Under the pieces are notes generated by a model, which saw only the letters and a program-made list of their open reading frames with translations, made no database searches and was not told the origin of the DNA. A DNA stretch of 64,000 bases, taken from contig VWZX01008142.1 in assembly GCA_013399015.1 (NCBI GenBank), forward strand, positions 970,675 through 1,034,674. The letters run 5' to 3'. Positions within the stretch are counted from its first letter, which is position 1, and each line of letters begins with the position of its first letter. Source of the stretch: Galbula dea (lineage: Eukaryota > Chordata > Aves > Piciformes > Galbulidae). The translations under genes and the position numbers were made by a program. Below, piece by piece: positions 45,057-58,070 of this stretch.

Positions 45057-48000
45057 CGGTGTGAGCAAGAGCAGGATGTGTCCCACTCTCATACAAGAAG
45101 TACAAAGCAGTTCAATATTAATTATGGAAAAGATGATCCTGGTTTGAGATAGCATTGCAGTTTTGTACCAAGGGGTGTGCAGCAGCTTCTGCTTGGAAAT
45201 GGAGACACTGAATCAGAGAGTGCATTTCATGGCAACTGCAGGTGGCAGTAAGGGCTAAGTTTTACAGAAAGAGTGTATTACAGGGTTTTTTTTCCTCACA
45301 GTAGCTTGCCATATGGCAAAAAATTGAATCTCTGCAAGAAGCCTTCTCTTAAAGCCAGCACTCCGTATTTTTAAGGACTTTTCAGCTCCTTTTAGATGTA
45401 ATGTTTTCAATAACTGTAAAGACACTTCCTGCTCCCTTTGGGATGCCCTGCACTGCTTTCCCCAAGTGTGGGTTTCTGGTGGCTGTTTTGCAGCGTTGGC
45501 ACTGGTCTGTAAATGGTCCTTGAACCCTGCATATATACTGTGGTCCATCTAGGTAAGTAACTTAAGTGATACATTACATTTACCACAATCCAAATCATGC
45601 CCATTCAAATTTAAGAAGCAGGTGAATTGCTGTATATCAGCCATAATATTCTGAAGTCCTGTGTGTTACACAAGGAAACCCTGAACAGATCTGAATGAAC
45701 TTAAGCACAGGAGATTTTATCATTCTCAGTTTGGTTTCTAGTCACCAAGAAGACTTTAATTCAAGGATTAGCAAAGAAATAATGCACAGACTGTTGTCCC
45801 TCATACTCAATGTGTATTGGCTTAGGAGTTACCTGTTCCCTAGTGCTTTCTCATTCAGGATACATGCAGGTATTTGTCTGGTTCAGTCAGAATAAAGAAG
45901 GTACTTGTGTTTATTAGGTGCTGTAGGGAACTTGAGAGGGACAGTGTGCTGAAAGAAAGGTGGACTTGTGTGGTTCAGACAGCTCGTTGTATAAATAGAG
46001 GCATGCCTAAATGCTAGGTATCTGCTGGGATCAGTGGGCAGGCTGTGTGTGTGTGCTAAGTTATGCTGCACTGGATGGTGATTAAGCTGGTAAAACTTTC
46101 CTAAACACCTAAGGCTTTTATTTCTGAGCTCTGAGGTGAGGCTAAGAACAGAAGAATCAGTTTCTAAAAAATACTAGTTGCTACTGATAAAGTTGTACCA
46201 TAGTAAGTGAAAATCCCAGAGAGATACCAGAGGAGTCAGTTCAAAATCTGCAATAAAATGTTCTTGGTAGTACCTTTGCCAATTATAAATCAGTAGCAAA
46301 GTACTTAAATACATGGCTGGGAATTAGCTTCTCTAAAGCTAATTGCTTTTGTTGGTAGTTTTTCAGATGCACATTAGAAAGACAACAGATAGTTTGGACT
46401 CTGAAGGACTCATCCATGTTTTAAAAGCCTTCCCTGGCACAAAGCAGTCTGTTTTTTTTCTCCCTTGTGCTTTTTCCTTGGCACTAGGTGCTGATTATGA
46501 GCCAGGTATCTGCATCCTTGCTCCTGGTCAGAGCAGGAACATCAGTGAATCTCTGTACAGGAGCCAGCGCTGTTAGAGAGCACATCCCAGCCTCCCAGTG
46601 GGAGATACTAACATGCAGTATGATGTAGAACTGTATTACCCATTAAAAAGCAATTATTTAGGGCATGTAGAAAAGAAAGCATGTTAAAAATTAAACAAAG
46701 AACAAGATGCATTTTAATAACTGCTCCTGAGTAATGGGAAATCTCAGGCTGCACATAGAGGGTTTTACTGGCAGCATGCTCTTGTGGGGGAGGAGGCTTA
46801 GGATGAAGAAAGGTGTTCTGGCCATGTATTCAATCACAGTTTAAAGAGAATTAGCTCAAACTGCACTCATGGACCCTTCTTATTCCCTTATCACAAACAT
46901 TTGTCTGAATTTATTTGGCTGAATGTCAAGGTTGTGTTGCCTGCCCTGAGTGCCAGATTTGGCTTGTGTGCAGGAGCACACCTGTACTGGTCCAATCTAG
47001 GGAGAGCTGGAGCACCCTGTGATTTACCTTAACAATTATAATCAAAGCCACATAGCTCAAATTATGAATGTTAGATCTTCAGAGCTTATAATCAACTCAG
47101 AGAAGAAACATCCCAGAAGCTGTTTTACTGAATAAATTTAAATAATGCATTAATTTTAGAAAATAATTGCATATGAGCAAATGGCTAAGTTAATCAAAGT
47201 ATTAATTTGTTAAGCTCTTAGGGATATGTAAAACTTAAATAATGTGTAAATACCACATTTGGCATACTTACCATAAAATGTGAGTTAGATGTAGTGCACA
47301 CAGAGCTGAATAAATGTGTTTTAATGATGTTTAATGGGGGACTGATATAGATCAGGTTTAGAAATAGTATAGGAAATTGCACAATTCCAGTTTTGGTGCA
47401 CAGGTTAATGCACATTTCCCTTGTGACCAAGCTCTTGGTGCAGAATCCCAGTCAATGCCATGCATGGAGACATGCTGGTAACACAGTCTTTTGGGAGAAC
47501 TTCTTGCATATAGTAAATTTAAGTGCAAAAGGTGTCTGTGATTATGAAGTATTCCCAATTCTGCAACTCCGCTGGAAGAATAGAGAAAATAGGAGAAGTG
47601 CCAGTGCAGCTGGTGCCACAGGTGATGAGAGGTGGGTGAGGCATGCAATGGCTCATGGTTTGCTCCACTGCTGCCTTCAAGCTCAGCAATGGTGAGCAGG
47701 ACTCATGCAGCCCAAGTAAGTTGGGGTGGAGCTTTCCAGAGCTTCCCTCGGGAGCTGCAATGTTCTTTTTGAAAGTGGACATTATGAACCTAACTTATGA
47801 TGGCTCCATAGCATGTGTAAGCCTGTTAGCAGACATTGAGGGCTGGTGGCAAACTCTGGGGACCTTCAGTGTTGTTTGGTCTATCAGGGTTTGCACCATT
47901 TCTGCATCTATACTTGAGTGAGCAAGCTGCAGCAGAGGGAACAGTGATATCATGCCAGTGCAAATGGTAGAAAAGAAAGCAGATATTTAAAGTTGAAGTT

Positions 48001-51000
48001 AATGTGCCTCTGGTCCTGCTGTGCCTGCTTTGTCTGTCTGATGTATTCATGGGGAAAAGTACTGTGTTCTTTCTTAGATTGACAGGAGATTTTCATTTCT
48101 TCCAGTGTACCAGCCTTGATCTGATTTAGCTCTTTCTATCCTGGCATGTGGCAGTGCTGTGGTGTATTAACAGTCTCACAGTAGTCTTCAGTGGGCTCAA
48201 TAGAATTAATGGGAGTATTAGTCAAATACTGGCTGACAATTTTCTTAGGCTGGTCTCTGACAAGAGTTGTAGTTGGGAAATTATGATTTTCTTTTGTTAT
48301 TTCATTTCCCTTAATATTGATGTGTGGGGCAATATATATATGGTAGTTATTTTTTCAAACAGGCTCTTTACCCCGACTCAGGGACTGGAGTCTGGTATTT
48401 GTATTAAATATTGTATCAAGTGATTTGCAGTAGCTGTGGGGTTTAGTGGGATGAGAGATATTTGTTGTTACACAAAAACCTGTGTGCTTCCTTTTGTTAG
48501 GGCTTTGGATTGCTTTTATGCTCCATTCTCACAGAAGAAATGCAAATGCTATTGAAAAATTATATTTTGATTGCAGACACAGATAGCAAGGAAGCATTAA
48601 GGGTGAAGTTGGGTTTGTCTGCTTTTTCCCTGTGTGTTGTTTTTTTTTAAAGTATGGAAATTACATTCCATTGCCCTCCTGCTGAGCAAATAGCATGCAG
48701 AAGCTTGGATGAGAAATGCAACATTGAAGCTGCTGTCAACCCAGGCTTCAGTGGTCCAGCCCTGCTCCAAATAACAGGGGAAGGCACCTCAGGGACAGCA
48801 GATCCTATGGCAATTTTGGGATTGATGTGGGAAGACCAGACTGTGAGTAGGCCCAACATGAAGAAGCCAAGGCATGATTTTTGTGCTCAGACTAGCAGAT
48901 ATGCTGTGGCAGCTCCCTCATTGGAAGGGCTGTGTCTGAGCAGGGTTTTTTGTGCTGACAGCTTCCAAACTACTGGAGCTCCCTGCAGCTTTCCCTTTGT
49001 TTTGGTGATAGCTTTCACATCCTCCACATCCCTGTGCTGGTGCTGGGGAAAGACTCTCTGTGGCCTCATCATGCTCCCTGCACACATGCTCTTCTGTTCC
49101 TTCTTGGCTTCTTTATCTTAAGTCATTAAAGTCACCAGCTAATCTGATCAATATAATGGATGGCTGCTAAAATTCAAGTGGGCCTTTGATACTGGTGCAT
49201 GAGGAGTATTACATTATAAGCTGACCTGTTGCACCTTAGGTTATTTCCTTGCTTGTGCAGAACATCAATTCTATTCTGTCCATCTGTAGCTCCTGAAGAG
49301 GAGCAGGGAGTAGTAATCAGTGTTTAGTGGAGGAAAAAGGGTCTTTCCAGCCAGTCAAAAGACATGCAAAAACTCTATTGGCTTATAAATCAGCACTAAA
49401 AAAGTGCTGCTTTTTTTGTTACTAGTACATTAGGAACAGAAAGGAGTGCATTTAATGTTATATACTTAAATGTGTTGGCATTTTCCTATTCACCCATGTT
49501 TACTACAGTAATTACAAATCACATTAAGTGTAATGCTTGCTGACCTTTAAGGAAGGGGCCAAAACAAAAAGCAAAACAAGTTTTACAAATGGCAGGCAGA
49601 GCAAAATCCTCAGCTGCTTGCCATGATCCCAGTATATATTCGTGTAAGAAAAGTAAGACTTGAGGCAGACAAATAATTTTGATAGGTCCCAGTAAAAATT
49701 TCAGATGGTGACTTTAAAAGAAAAAAACCATTCCAACACAATTATTTTTCTGTGATAGCTAAGGGGAAGAAGGTTGCAATCCTCCACTTACAATTTTTGA
49801 AAGTATAGCATAATCAGTGCTAGCAGCAAAAATAGGATTCTCCTGATATTTTTCAATTATGTCTCAGCTGTTAAACCCTGATTACCCTAAATACAATTCT
49901 GTTATTTAAATGTGAAAATAATTTATGGAAGCACAAGACAGAAATTGAAACTCAAGCTATTAATATTAGCTATTTATCTAGCAGTTGTTTCCCATGCAAG
50001 CAATTAATTTATGTGTTTAGGTTTTTTCATGCATTCTGTGTGATGCTTTTATGCAGTTTACATAGAGAAATAGCTTGTTTTCAAATTACATCTCAGGCAC
50101 TGAAGAAATTTCCCCAAAGTGGCATTGCTGGTGTTGCCTGGCCTGTTGAAGTTGCCCATGGAGAGCCTGCACTCCTGTGCTGCCTGATGGCTACCTCAGA
50201 CCCTTCCTGGCGTGAACAGGAATCCTCTTGTTATCACAGGGTTTTGCAAAGCATATGGAACACAGCTGGGATTCCGGTTTGGGGCAGCTTGTGCTCCAGA
50301 AGTGTGATATACTTTACCTGTGGGTGAGAGTGAAACCTGAGCAGTTTGATCAGCTGGAGAAGCTGCTGCTGCTTTTCAGTAGGGCTGAGGCCAGGTGCTG
50401 CCACAGTGGGGTGGCAATGCCCCTCTGGGGATGGATGTTTGCAAACTTTGGTGGCTTTGGGATGTCTCTCTTTCAGAATGGAAAAATTTACCCAAATGCC
50501 AGCGTTGTCATGAGCAATCCCCTGTCAGCAGATTTGGTTATGAAGATTTGTTTGGTTTTGTCTCCCCTGGGCATCCATGTGTGTGAGACACACTTTTTAA
50601 ATTTCCCTCCATCAAATGCAGAGTCCTCTCAGCACAGCTCCTGTGCATGTGTCGTGTCCCTCCCCCCCCCATTTGAATTGCTTTAATAGCACAGGGACAA
50701 AAGCAAAAAATATCACATAGATTTTAACCTTAATTTTACTTGTAGAATACTTTCTCCACACCATGTGTGGTGGGACTGTAAATGATTCTTCTTTTTTACC
50801 AGGAGCACTTGGAAGTGCTCTGTCACTTCTTTCACTGGTGTCATTTCTCTCCCAAAGGAAGAACTAAGGCTGATTCCTCTTTAGAGGAGAGTTGACTTCT
50901 GTCATATCCCTGCCTTTCCAAAGCTATGCAGGCTCACCCGGGCATTTTGCAGCCTCCCATCTGTGACCAGTTGCATTTCCATGGTTCTATTCGTTATCTT

Positions 51001-54000
51001 CCCAGACTGCTGCTTTTTTTTTGCTTTTCCAGGGAATAAAACAACTGTTCATCCCCTGATGGTTCCTGTTGAAGCTTAGCTGAGGAAGGAGAGAGAGCTT
51101 TGGGACCTCATGCTGACTGGCAGTAGCTTGCTATCTGTGTTAGAGGTCTCGGGGTCTCTTTTCCTTTTCATCAAACAGGTTCCTTTGGTTTCTCAAGAAT
51201 ACTTAATAAAAAATAAGTTTGGATTGTTTGAGCACTCCATTTCTGAAAGAACCATTTGACAAAGAAGTGGCTTCAGTGATGCCCACTGTTAGCTTGCAAT
51301 ACATTGTAAAAACCAGCTCTGTAATGTCCCTCTAGCTTGGTATTTTTATGTTGTTGCTTATTCTGGGTTTGCTGGTTTGTCTGAGCAAACACAGCTGAAG
51401 ATTATGGGCATTGCAGTAGCAAAGCCTAGCGATTATGTCCCCTTTTCTGTGCCAGCCTGGAGGCTAACCTCCGTGTCCCTTTGTTTCTCTTCCTTTGTTC
51501 CCTGGTAGAAAGGAAAATGCCCTTAGCCTGTCACCTTAGCTTTATGTTTCAAAGGGTTTGCTTGTTTTGTCTAAAGATGGACAGAATATTCCACAGGGGA
51601 CAGGCACCACATCGTGTCTGCAGGACCTTTGTGGTGAGGCAGAAGCTGAATTAATGTATTTCACATGAATGAGAGGCACATGCAGAGAGGGAGAGCAGAT
51701 CAATGTTTAATTATGCAAATAGTCTTCTAGGCTTTAATATTAAGCTGGAATAAACCTGTCATTACAGCTATGCTGGGGACGGGCAGTGAGTGAGCTGTTG
51801 TGCCTGGATGCTGCATTAGTGGAGAGGACACGATGGGTGCAGGTGCAGGGAGCCAGGGTCTGGCTGACAGCTCCTGGCATTGCTGGAGAGCTGCACTCGG
51901 GCTGAGCTACACCCATCTCCTGCTCATGAAGTGAGAGACGAAGTTCCTGGGTGAAAACACAGTATGGCTAGGTCTGGCTACAGTATAGTGATCTTGTTTA
52001 AAGCTCCCTCAGTATTAATTCAGGCTCTGTTTGGCTCACCTGAGGTGAGTGTATGAAGACAGTTGTTTCTAGTGCTCTCCTGCCAGCTGTGGCTGCAGTG
52101 ACTTGCACGATAAGGGCTGTGAAGGTGAGAGGTACTGCACTCTGACCAGCCTCTATTAGGTATGGCTTTTGTAATGAGGAGGCTATTTAATTGTGCTGGA
52201 CTTGATGAGCTTGTGTGGGAATCAAAGTACAAAATTTCCTCTTAGCAAGTGCTTCTCCAGGAGGGTGGGAATTAGCTCCCTTCCTGGCAGGGCTTCCCTA
52301 TGGTTTGTGAGCAGTGTCCATGGAGCCATGAAGCCTTCTGGAGGATTCAGATACAGGTGCACAAGTGTTATGGTGATAGAAGAAAACTGCAGTCACTTGT
52401 AAAACCTGATTTGTGCTTTTTTGGGGGATTTTTTTTCTACTTTTGTTGTTTTCCCTGTTTCTTTTTTATACCTTGTTAGATCTCTGTGTGGGTGAGCAGA
52501 AGTGCTTATCTGTGAGGTGCTCTAGGGGACATGGTAGGGAGGGCACATTTCTTCTGATACCCTGCTTGCCTGGTAGTTGTATTCAGCATGATGCTTACCT
52601 TATGTAGTTAAGATAATGGAAGAGGAATATTTCCTGCTGTTGTGTTAGATTAGGTAATGATTTTCTGGCTCTCACAAGCTATATCAGGTTTGTTTTGGTG
52701 CCCACACAGTGCCTTGATTCACTATCAAAAGAAAGTCTTGAATTATGCAAAGACTTAAGGTATAAGCAGCAGAGCCACTGCTGAGCATGGTTTTACATTG
52801 TCTCTGTTGAATATTCATGGTAATCAAAGATCAAACAACTTTGTTTTTCAGAGATAAAATAGTTTTTGATAGCCTGGGTAGTTGCAACCTGCACAATAGG
52901 TATTGACACAAATGTCAAATGGCTCTGTTACCTCTTCTGAAGCCATGTTTTTTAGGCAGTGGATAGAGAGACTAAAAACATGAGTCACTAATATTTTGGG
53001 TATATCTGACAAAAACAAGCACTTCAAAATATTAATGTTTATTCTTGGCCAATTCTTTGTTCAGAAGTCTTTGCTCTAATACAGTTTAAAGCCAGAAGAT
53101 AAGCGAGGGTATTCCCATCCACAAACAGAGGTAACAGTTTAGTTCCCATTTACCATGTTTTGAGGTATTTCCTATGAGAAGAACTTTAATGAGGTGCATG
53201 GTACAGTGGGGAGGAAGAGAATGAGAATATTTGTCACTGCAGGTTTGTAGAACCTCCTACTTTAATGCTTGTTGTTCAGGGAGTTGGAGGCTCATTGCGT
53301 AAGGAACACACAGCAAATATGTCCAGTTGTGAAGGAGGATGATTAGAGGTGACATGGGGCCAGTATTTGCCTGTTTGCTTTTAAGATGTGCTGTATGTCC
53401 TGCTTTTCCCTTTGGGGTCTGCATGTTTCATTAGTAGGATTTTGCAGTAGGGAGAGAAGGTCATTGAATATATTTTGGCCTGCAACAAAGAGCTCTTCCC
53501 TCTAAGAGAACCATGTTTTACGTTTTCAGTCTCAGCTTGCTGAGAAATGACAAAAGGTAGTATGGTGCTTGTGCCTCTTAAATTGGTGCTTTACTAGGTA
53601 GATAACTAAAAATGTTCTGCCTGAGGGAGGCAATGAAAGGACAGAGTTCTGCAACTTTAACTTTTATGATGGTGCAGGGAGAGGGATTGATCTTTAATCA
53701 AGGTGTGGTTTTGGGGGTAGGCAGCATGTTGAGTGCTGAATTTTGTGGTATCCTGTCCTGTTTGGCCTCAGGTGTGGGATAGTCTAAGAGGCTTTTGAGG
53801 CTGCCAGTGAAGTGCCCTTTGAAAGCACTGGTCCTGACTCTGTCTGGGGTTCCAGAAGCAGGGAGCAGCTGCAGATGAGGGCTTGGAGGGGTTCTAAACA
53901 CAGGACAGGAAGGAATTGCGTATTAATTTGGGGAATTTTGATCTTTCCTGGTGGTTTTGTGCTGAGTAGTAATGTCCCAATGAAGAATAAAAAGGGTAGC

Positions 54001-55562
54001 ATTGCTGGGCAGTTTCCTTGATGCTGCTGAGGGTGGGTGAGAGCTAAAGGAAGGACGAGGGATTACATTTCTTCCGTGTACTTGGTGTTAGCTGAATGCT
54101 TAGACTGCAGCTCCATCACATCGGCAGACAGACAGATGCAAAAGTGTGGAAAAAATACAGATTTTAGTGGTGCAAGCATACAAAGAAAGCAGAGAGGCCA
54201 GGAAAGGATGAACAGATAGGAGGTAGAAAAACAGTGGGCAAGGTGGAATGAGAGGAAGAGCCTTTTCTGCCAGAAACATGCCCATTTCCGTGCCTGGGAG
54301 AGGCTGTTACCCAGCGAGGAGCTCAGATACCTGCAGATGGCAGCTGCGACTCAGGAGATGAGAGCTTGCTAGGTCTCTGGCAGCACAATAAAGACCAGTA
54401 CAAATCAAAGGGGAGAAAACAGCCACGTTTCTGGCTGCAGTCTGTCTGTGCTGCTGGCTCCCTGTTGCAAAAAGGGCTTCCAGAAAGCAGATCTGACAGG
54501 CTGTGTGACTGGGGACTTTGTGTTGCCCCTCTGACAGAGTTTAACAGGGGCCAGAAAGGAACCTGGTAATCCAGTTAGTTAAAACAGCTGAGAAAGCAGA
54601 GCAAGGGTGTCAGGCACTGCTTCCCAGCCGGTTGGTGGCTGTAGCATGCAGAATAAGACCTTGACCACTACAAATGGTTAAAGGAAAGACCCTGCAGGGT
54701 TTTGCTGCTCAAACCTAAATCCTTCCAATCTGCCATTGTTGTTGATGACACAGTGCTGGGCCCAGGCAATGAAACATCCATGGCTGCTTAAAAAAGCTGA
54801 AGGGAAAAAGAAAAAAGGTTATAAACTTGAATAGGACAGTGGCAAGAACCATTAACTGAAAAATTAGCAAATGGTATGATGAATAAAGGATGACCTGGCA
54901 AACCATCTCTCATTCCACTAGCATCTCTCTGTTCCTCTTTACTGCTCTGCTTTTATGTTCCCTTTGGGATAATCCAGACAAGAGGCAATCAGGCAGGGAT
55001 TTGCAGGGAAGATTAGGAGTAAGTGGTGTATTTTGTTTTTTGTATTTCTTGTAGCACACTAGAACAATGCCAATGTGTTTTGAGGAAAAAAAAAAGCACC
55101 TCAGTGCTTGTTGCTCTTTCTGTGGATAACTGAAGGTAAAAGTCAAGTCTGACTACTGCATATAGATATGATATTTAAACACATTCTGCTGTTGCAAACT
55201 CATGATAATAAAGCTAGGACATTCCACAAGAAGGCTGTTTGGGGAAACATTTTGGATTTTACAGGCTGTTCAATGGTAGGCAAGGTGCCTGGTTAGCCAT
55301 CCAAAATTGTCAGCAAGTCAGGATCAGGCTTGCTAAAACTGCAAAAATGTAGGCTTGAGAGCATGGAGGGAGGATCAGCTGCTCTGCTCTTCTGGTGTAC
55401 ATGTCTCTGTTGGTCTCTATGCTCTGGCTTGTGATGAAGTGGCTGATGTGTTTCCTCGATTTCTGTGGTCAGCTGGTGTCCACACTTGCATCTAAGCAGC
55501 TCACACTGCATGTGGCTACCCTCCTCCCTGTTGTGTGTGATATGCATGCTCAGTGCTGGCAT

Positions 55563-55602
55563 CACAGGAGGGTTTTGAGTAACACAGGAGGGTTTTGTAT
55601 AA
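55563..55602 (+). repeat. 20-bp tandem duplication
   Basis: Two copies of CACAGGAGGGTTTTGAGTAA (second with GTAT for GAGT), followed by a partial third CACATGAGG. Confidence 0.85.
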
Positions 55603-57080
55603 CACATGAGGTATCTGCACCTACTGCAAACTTCTCTGTCCATCCAGATTAAGTCTGAATTCAAGTGCAAGTTTCAGGCCATTTGAAGGCTACTTCATGG
55701 CCTAGATAGAATATCAGTGAATTGAATCTGTAATAGATGAGCAGATCCCTGTGCTACCTCTACGCCATAGGGCTGAGTGCTTATAAACTCAGCTGCTCTA
55801 TTTGGCTGCTGACATAACAACTTTGTTTAAAGCACAGGTAAGGGCAAATACTGCTCTCCACTCACCACTTCCATTTCAAATAGCAGTATGTATGGCAACT
55901 GTTGCCTTTGCAACTGCTGATGTCTAGAAACTCCACGTGCTTTTTTGTATCATGAGGAAGCTAACAGTAAAAACTGCTCTTGTGCTTCCTGGTTTTGTTA
56001 TGGTGCCTGAGCAAAGTGAGTTTGAGAAGACGTGCAGTAAGCTGCCATACATGTTCCAATGTGGCTATTAGAGTGAATGTCAGAGAGGAGCAGAGGTCAA
56101 CTTTGCTACCTGAAAGCTTTAAGTGTCTTACAATAACCTGAATTTATAGCTATTTGGAAAGAGCAGAGCAGGTTGGGGAAACCCCTGCTGGAGACAGAAA
56201 TTTGACTTCAAATAAAAAGCACAGCTTTTGCTGTGGTTGCTAGCAAGGAGCTCACAGCCTCTATTATTAGATAGCTAAAAGCATCTTACAGCTGTTTAAA
56301 CTTACAGCAGTTTGAGAAGAATGCAGCAGAGTGGAAGAAATTGTTTGTGTGGATGGTATAAGCCCATGCAAACCTGAGCTGCATGTCCTGGATAAGCAGG
56401 TTGTCCCCCTGTGGGGTTTGTCATCTCTAGGGCCACCTACTGACAGCTGTGCTAGACCCAGCAATCCTGAGCTGCAGGACTGGGATTTGAGCACTGAACA
56501 ATGTGATCATAAACTCAACAGTTTTAAGCAGGCAACATGAGCATTTGGAAAATGAAGAATCAGAAGCCCAACCAAAAATGCTTTTCTCCAGAGGGAAGAC
56601 ATCAACTCTTGCCTGAAATACCAGCCATGAGGAGCTCTTACCTAGGGCTGAAGATGTAGCTGTCAAGTTAAATGAGTGTGGCTGGGTTCTGAGACAGTCT
56701 CCTTGCTTCAGGTGTGTGCACAAGTCCCTTACTAGTCAGGAACCATTGGGCATGACAGGTAGCAGGCAAGGACTTATGTAAGTATGGAGTGGTACCTAGG
56801 GTGAGCTTAGCTAGGACACCACAGAAGCAAAAGCATGCTGTAAGAACAGACCTTAACTGAGATTTTAATTCCCTGGAATGACCATAGTGGAAGTGGCTTT
56901 AAAGGTAAGACATAGGGATTGATTTTCTGTTGGAAGCTCAGTCATCTGCCAGCAAAAGGCAGGGTCTTGGCTTTCCATCCTGTTCTTATACTGGTCTACT
57001 GCTTCAGAATGAAATTGCTCTGTACAGTAATTTGGCCTTAAACCTTTGCAAACATTCAGCAATGCTTTAAAACCCAATAG

Positions 57081-57163
57081 CAACAACAAACCAAACCAAC
57101 TACCCCAAACAACAACAAAACAAAAAAAGCCCCACCAAAACAAAACCAAACCCCAAAAAACAG
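57081..57163. repeat. AC-rich simple-sequence tract
   Basis: An almost pure A/C strand built of CAA, CCAAA and AAACC units over about 80 bp; its complement gives a spurious Val/Gly/Phe-rich frame. Confidence 0.8.
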
Positions 57164-57407
57164 TTAAAAACCCCACACAGTAATAAATAGTGTTTTCCAA
57201 TGCACTTTGAGAACTGGCAAGCACCTGTTTCCAGTCTTTTCAAGCTCTTCATGGATCAGAGGTTCCAGAGATGTACCTAACTTTAAATAAAGCTGAGATT
57301 GTTTTTTACACATGTGGCCTGAGAAACCTGGATTTAAGGCAAGTACAGAGTACAGCACTGCAGCACCACAGTGGGTTTGTGAGACCTGGAAACACCTCCA
57401 GGGAGCA

Positions 57408-58070
57408 TCATTCTCCCACCACTCCTCTGTACAACACAGCTTCTATTATTAAGAGAGAAATGTGAGAGCATCTGCAATAACCCTTGTTCATTCTCTGTGT
57501 GGAAAGGGAGTTCATGATGCTGGAAAAAGGTAATTTAAGGGATCTCCACTGCTTATTGGTTCTGCCAAGTCTCATGACTTTACTGGTATTGTGGTGTTTA
57601 GTGCTAGTGCCACAGCTCCTGGGGAAATCCAAGTGTGTCAGAGTACTGTTATCTCTTAGGCTTGTGTTCCTGTGGTAAAGGGGGAAGCTAAAAATGATAT
57701 ATAACTGCAAGTTAAAGAAGCAACATTTGGGGTGTATGTCTGCAGGAATAAGGTTCCCCAAAATATTTTTGAGGTTCAGGGACTGGGTTTGAGAACTGTG
57801 TTTTGATGACATACTTACACTTGTTAATAAGTCTAAAAAGAGGTTTATCTTTGTTTTCATTGAGATTTTGAGTTGGGTGCAGTTACTGATCTGCTGTAAC
57901 CCTAAATCAATCCTGTGATCTGACCAATTAGACTGTTTGGTCTCTACTACTGAGCTATTCTTTTTTTTTTTTTTAATCATGTGTGGTATAAAATTTGTAT
58001 GTACCTCCTGCAAACTGAAAGATTTAACAGTGTTTTGTGGAGTGCTGTTCAGTTGATGAGTGCATGGCAC
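57408..58070 (-). CDS. Long unrecognised antisense ORF (220 codons)
   Basis: The longest open frame in the window. It runs on the minus strand in otherwise gene-free DNA, starting MPCTHQLNSTPQNTVK and ending AVLYRGVVGE. The composition is rich in Ser, Asn, Leu and Lys, with no signal peptide, TM segment or domain that I recognise; an AAAAAAA-rich stretch (5 Lys) lies near residue 33. It could be chance in AT-rich DNA, a decayed retroelement frame or a lineage-specific ORF. I list it because its length is unusual, not because I can assign a function. Confidence 0.15.
   Translation of the reverse strand: MPCTHQLNSTPQNTVKSFSLQEVHTNFIPHMIKKKKKNSSVVETKQSNWSDHRIDLGLQQISNCTQLKISMKTKINLFLDLLTSVSMSSKHSSQTQSLNLKNILGNLIPADIHPKCCFFNLQLYIIFSFPLYHRNTSLRDNSTLTHLDFPRSCGTSTKHHNTSKVMRLGRTNKQWRSLKLPFSSIMNSLSTQRMNKGYCRCSHISLLIIEAVLYRGVVGE

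Larger units (their letters stand above)
44256..57407. other. Intergenic DNA, no gene recognised
   Basis: No CR1 copy and no convincing exon. It contains a G-run at 45038-45056, a 20-bp tandem duplication at 55563-55602, an AC-rich simple-sequence tract at 57081-57163, and AT-rich homeodomain-motif-dense stretches (about 46620-47260 and 49380-50010) that could be regulatory. Open frames at 48654-49121 (155 codons) and 50228-50686 (152 codons) have no recognisable domain or splice context. Confidence 0.55.

Noticed and set aside
48654..49121. 155-codon plus-strand ORF in intergenic DNA
   Set aside because: No recognisable domain, no splice or promoter context. Length is within what can occur by chance in 64 kb; kept only as a remark.
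50228..50686. 152-codon plus-strand ORF
   Set aside because: As above; Cys- and Leu-rich mixed composition without motif.
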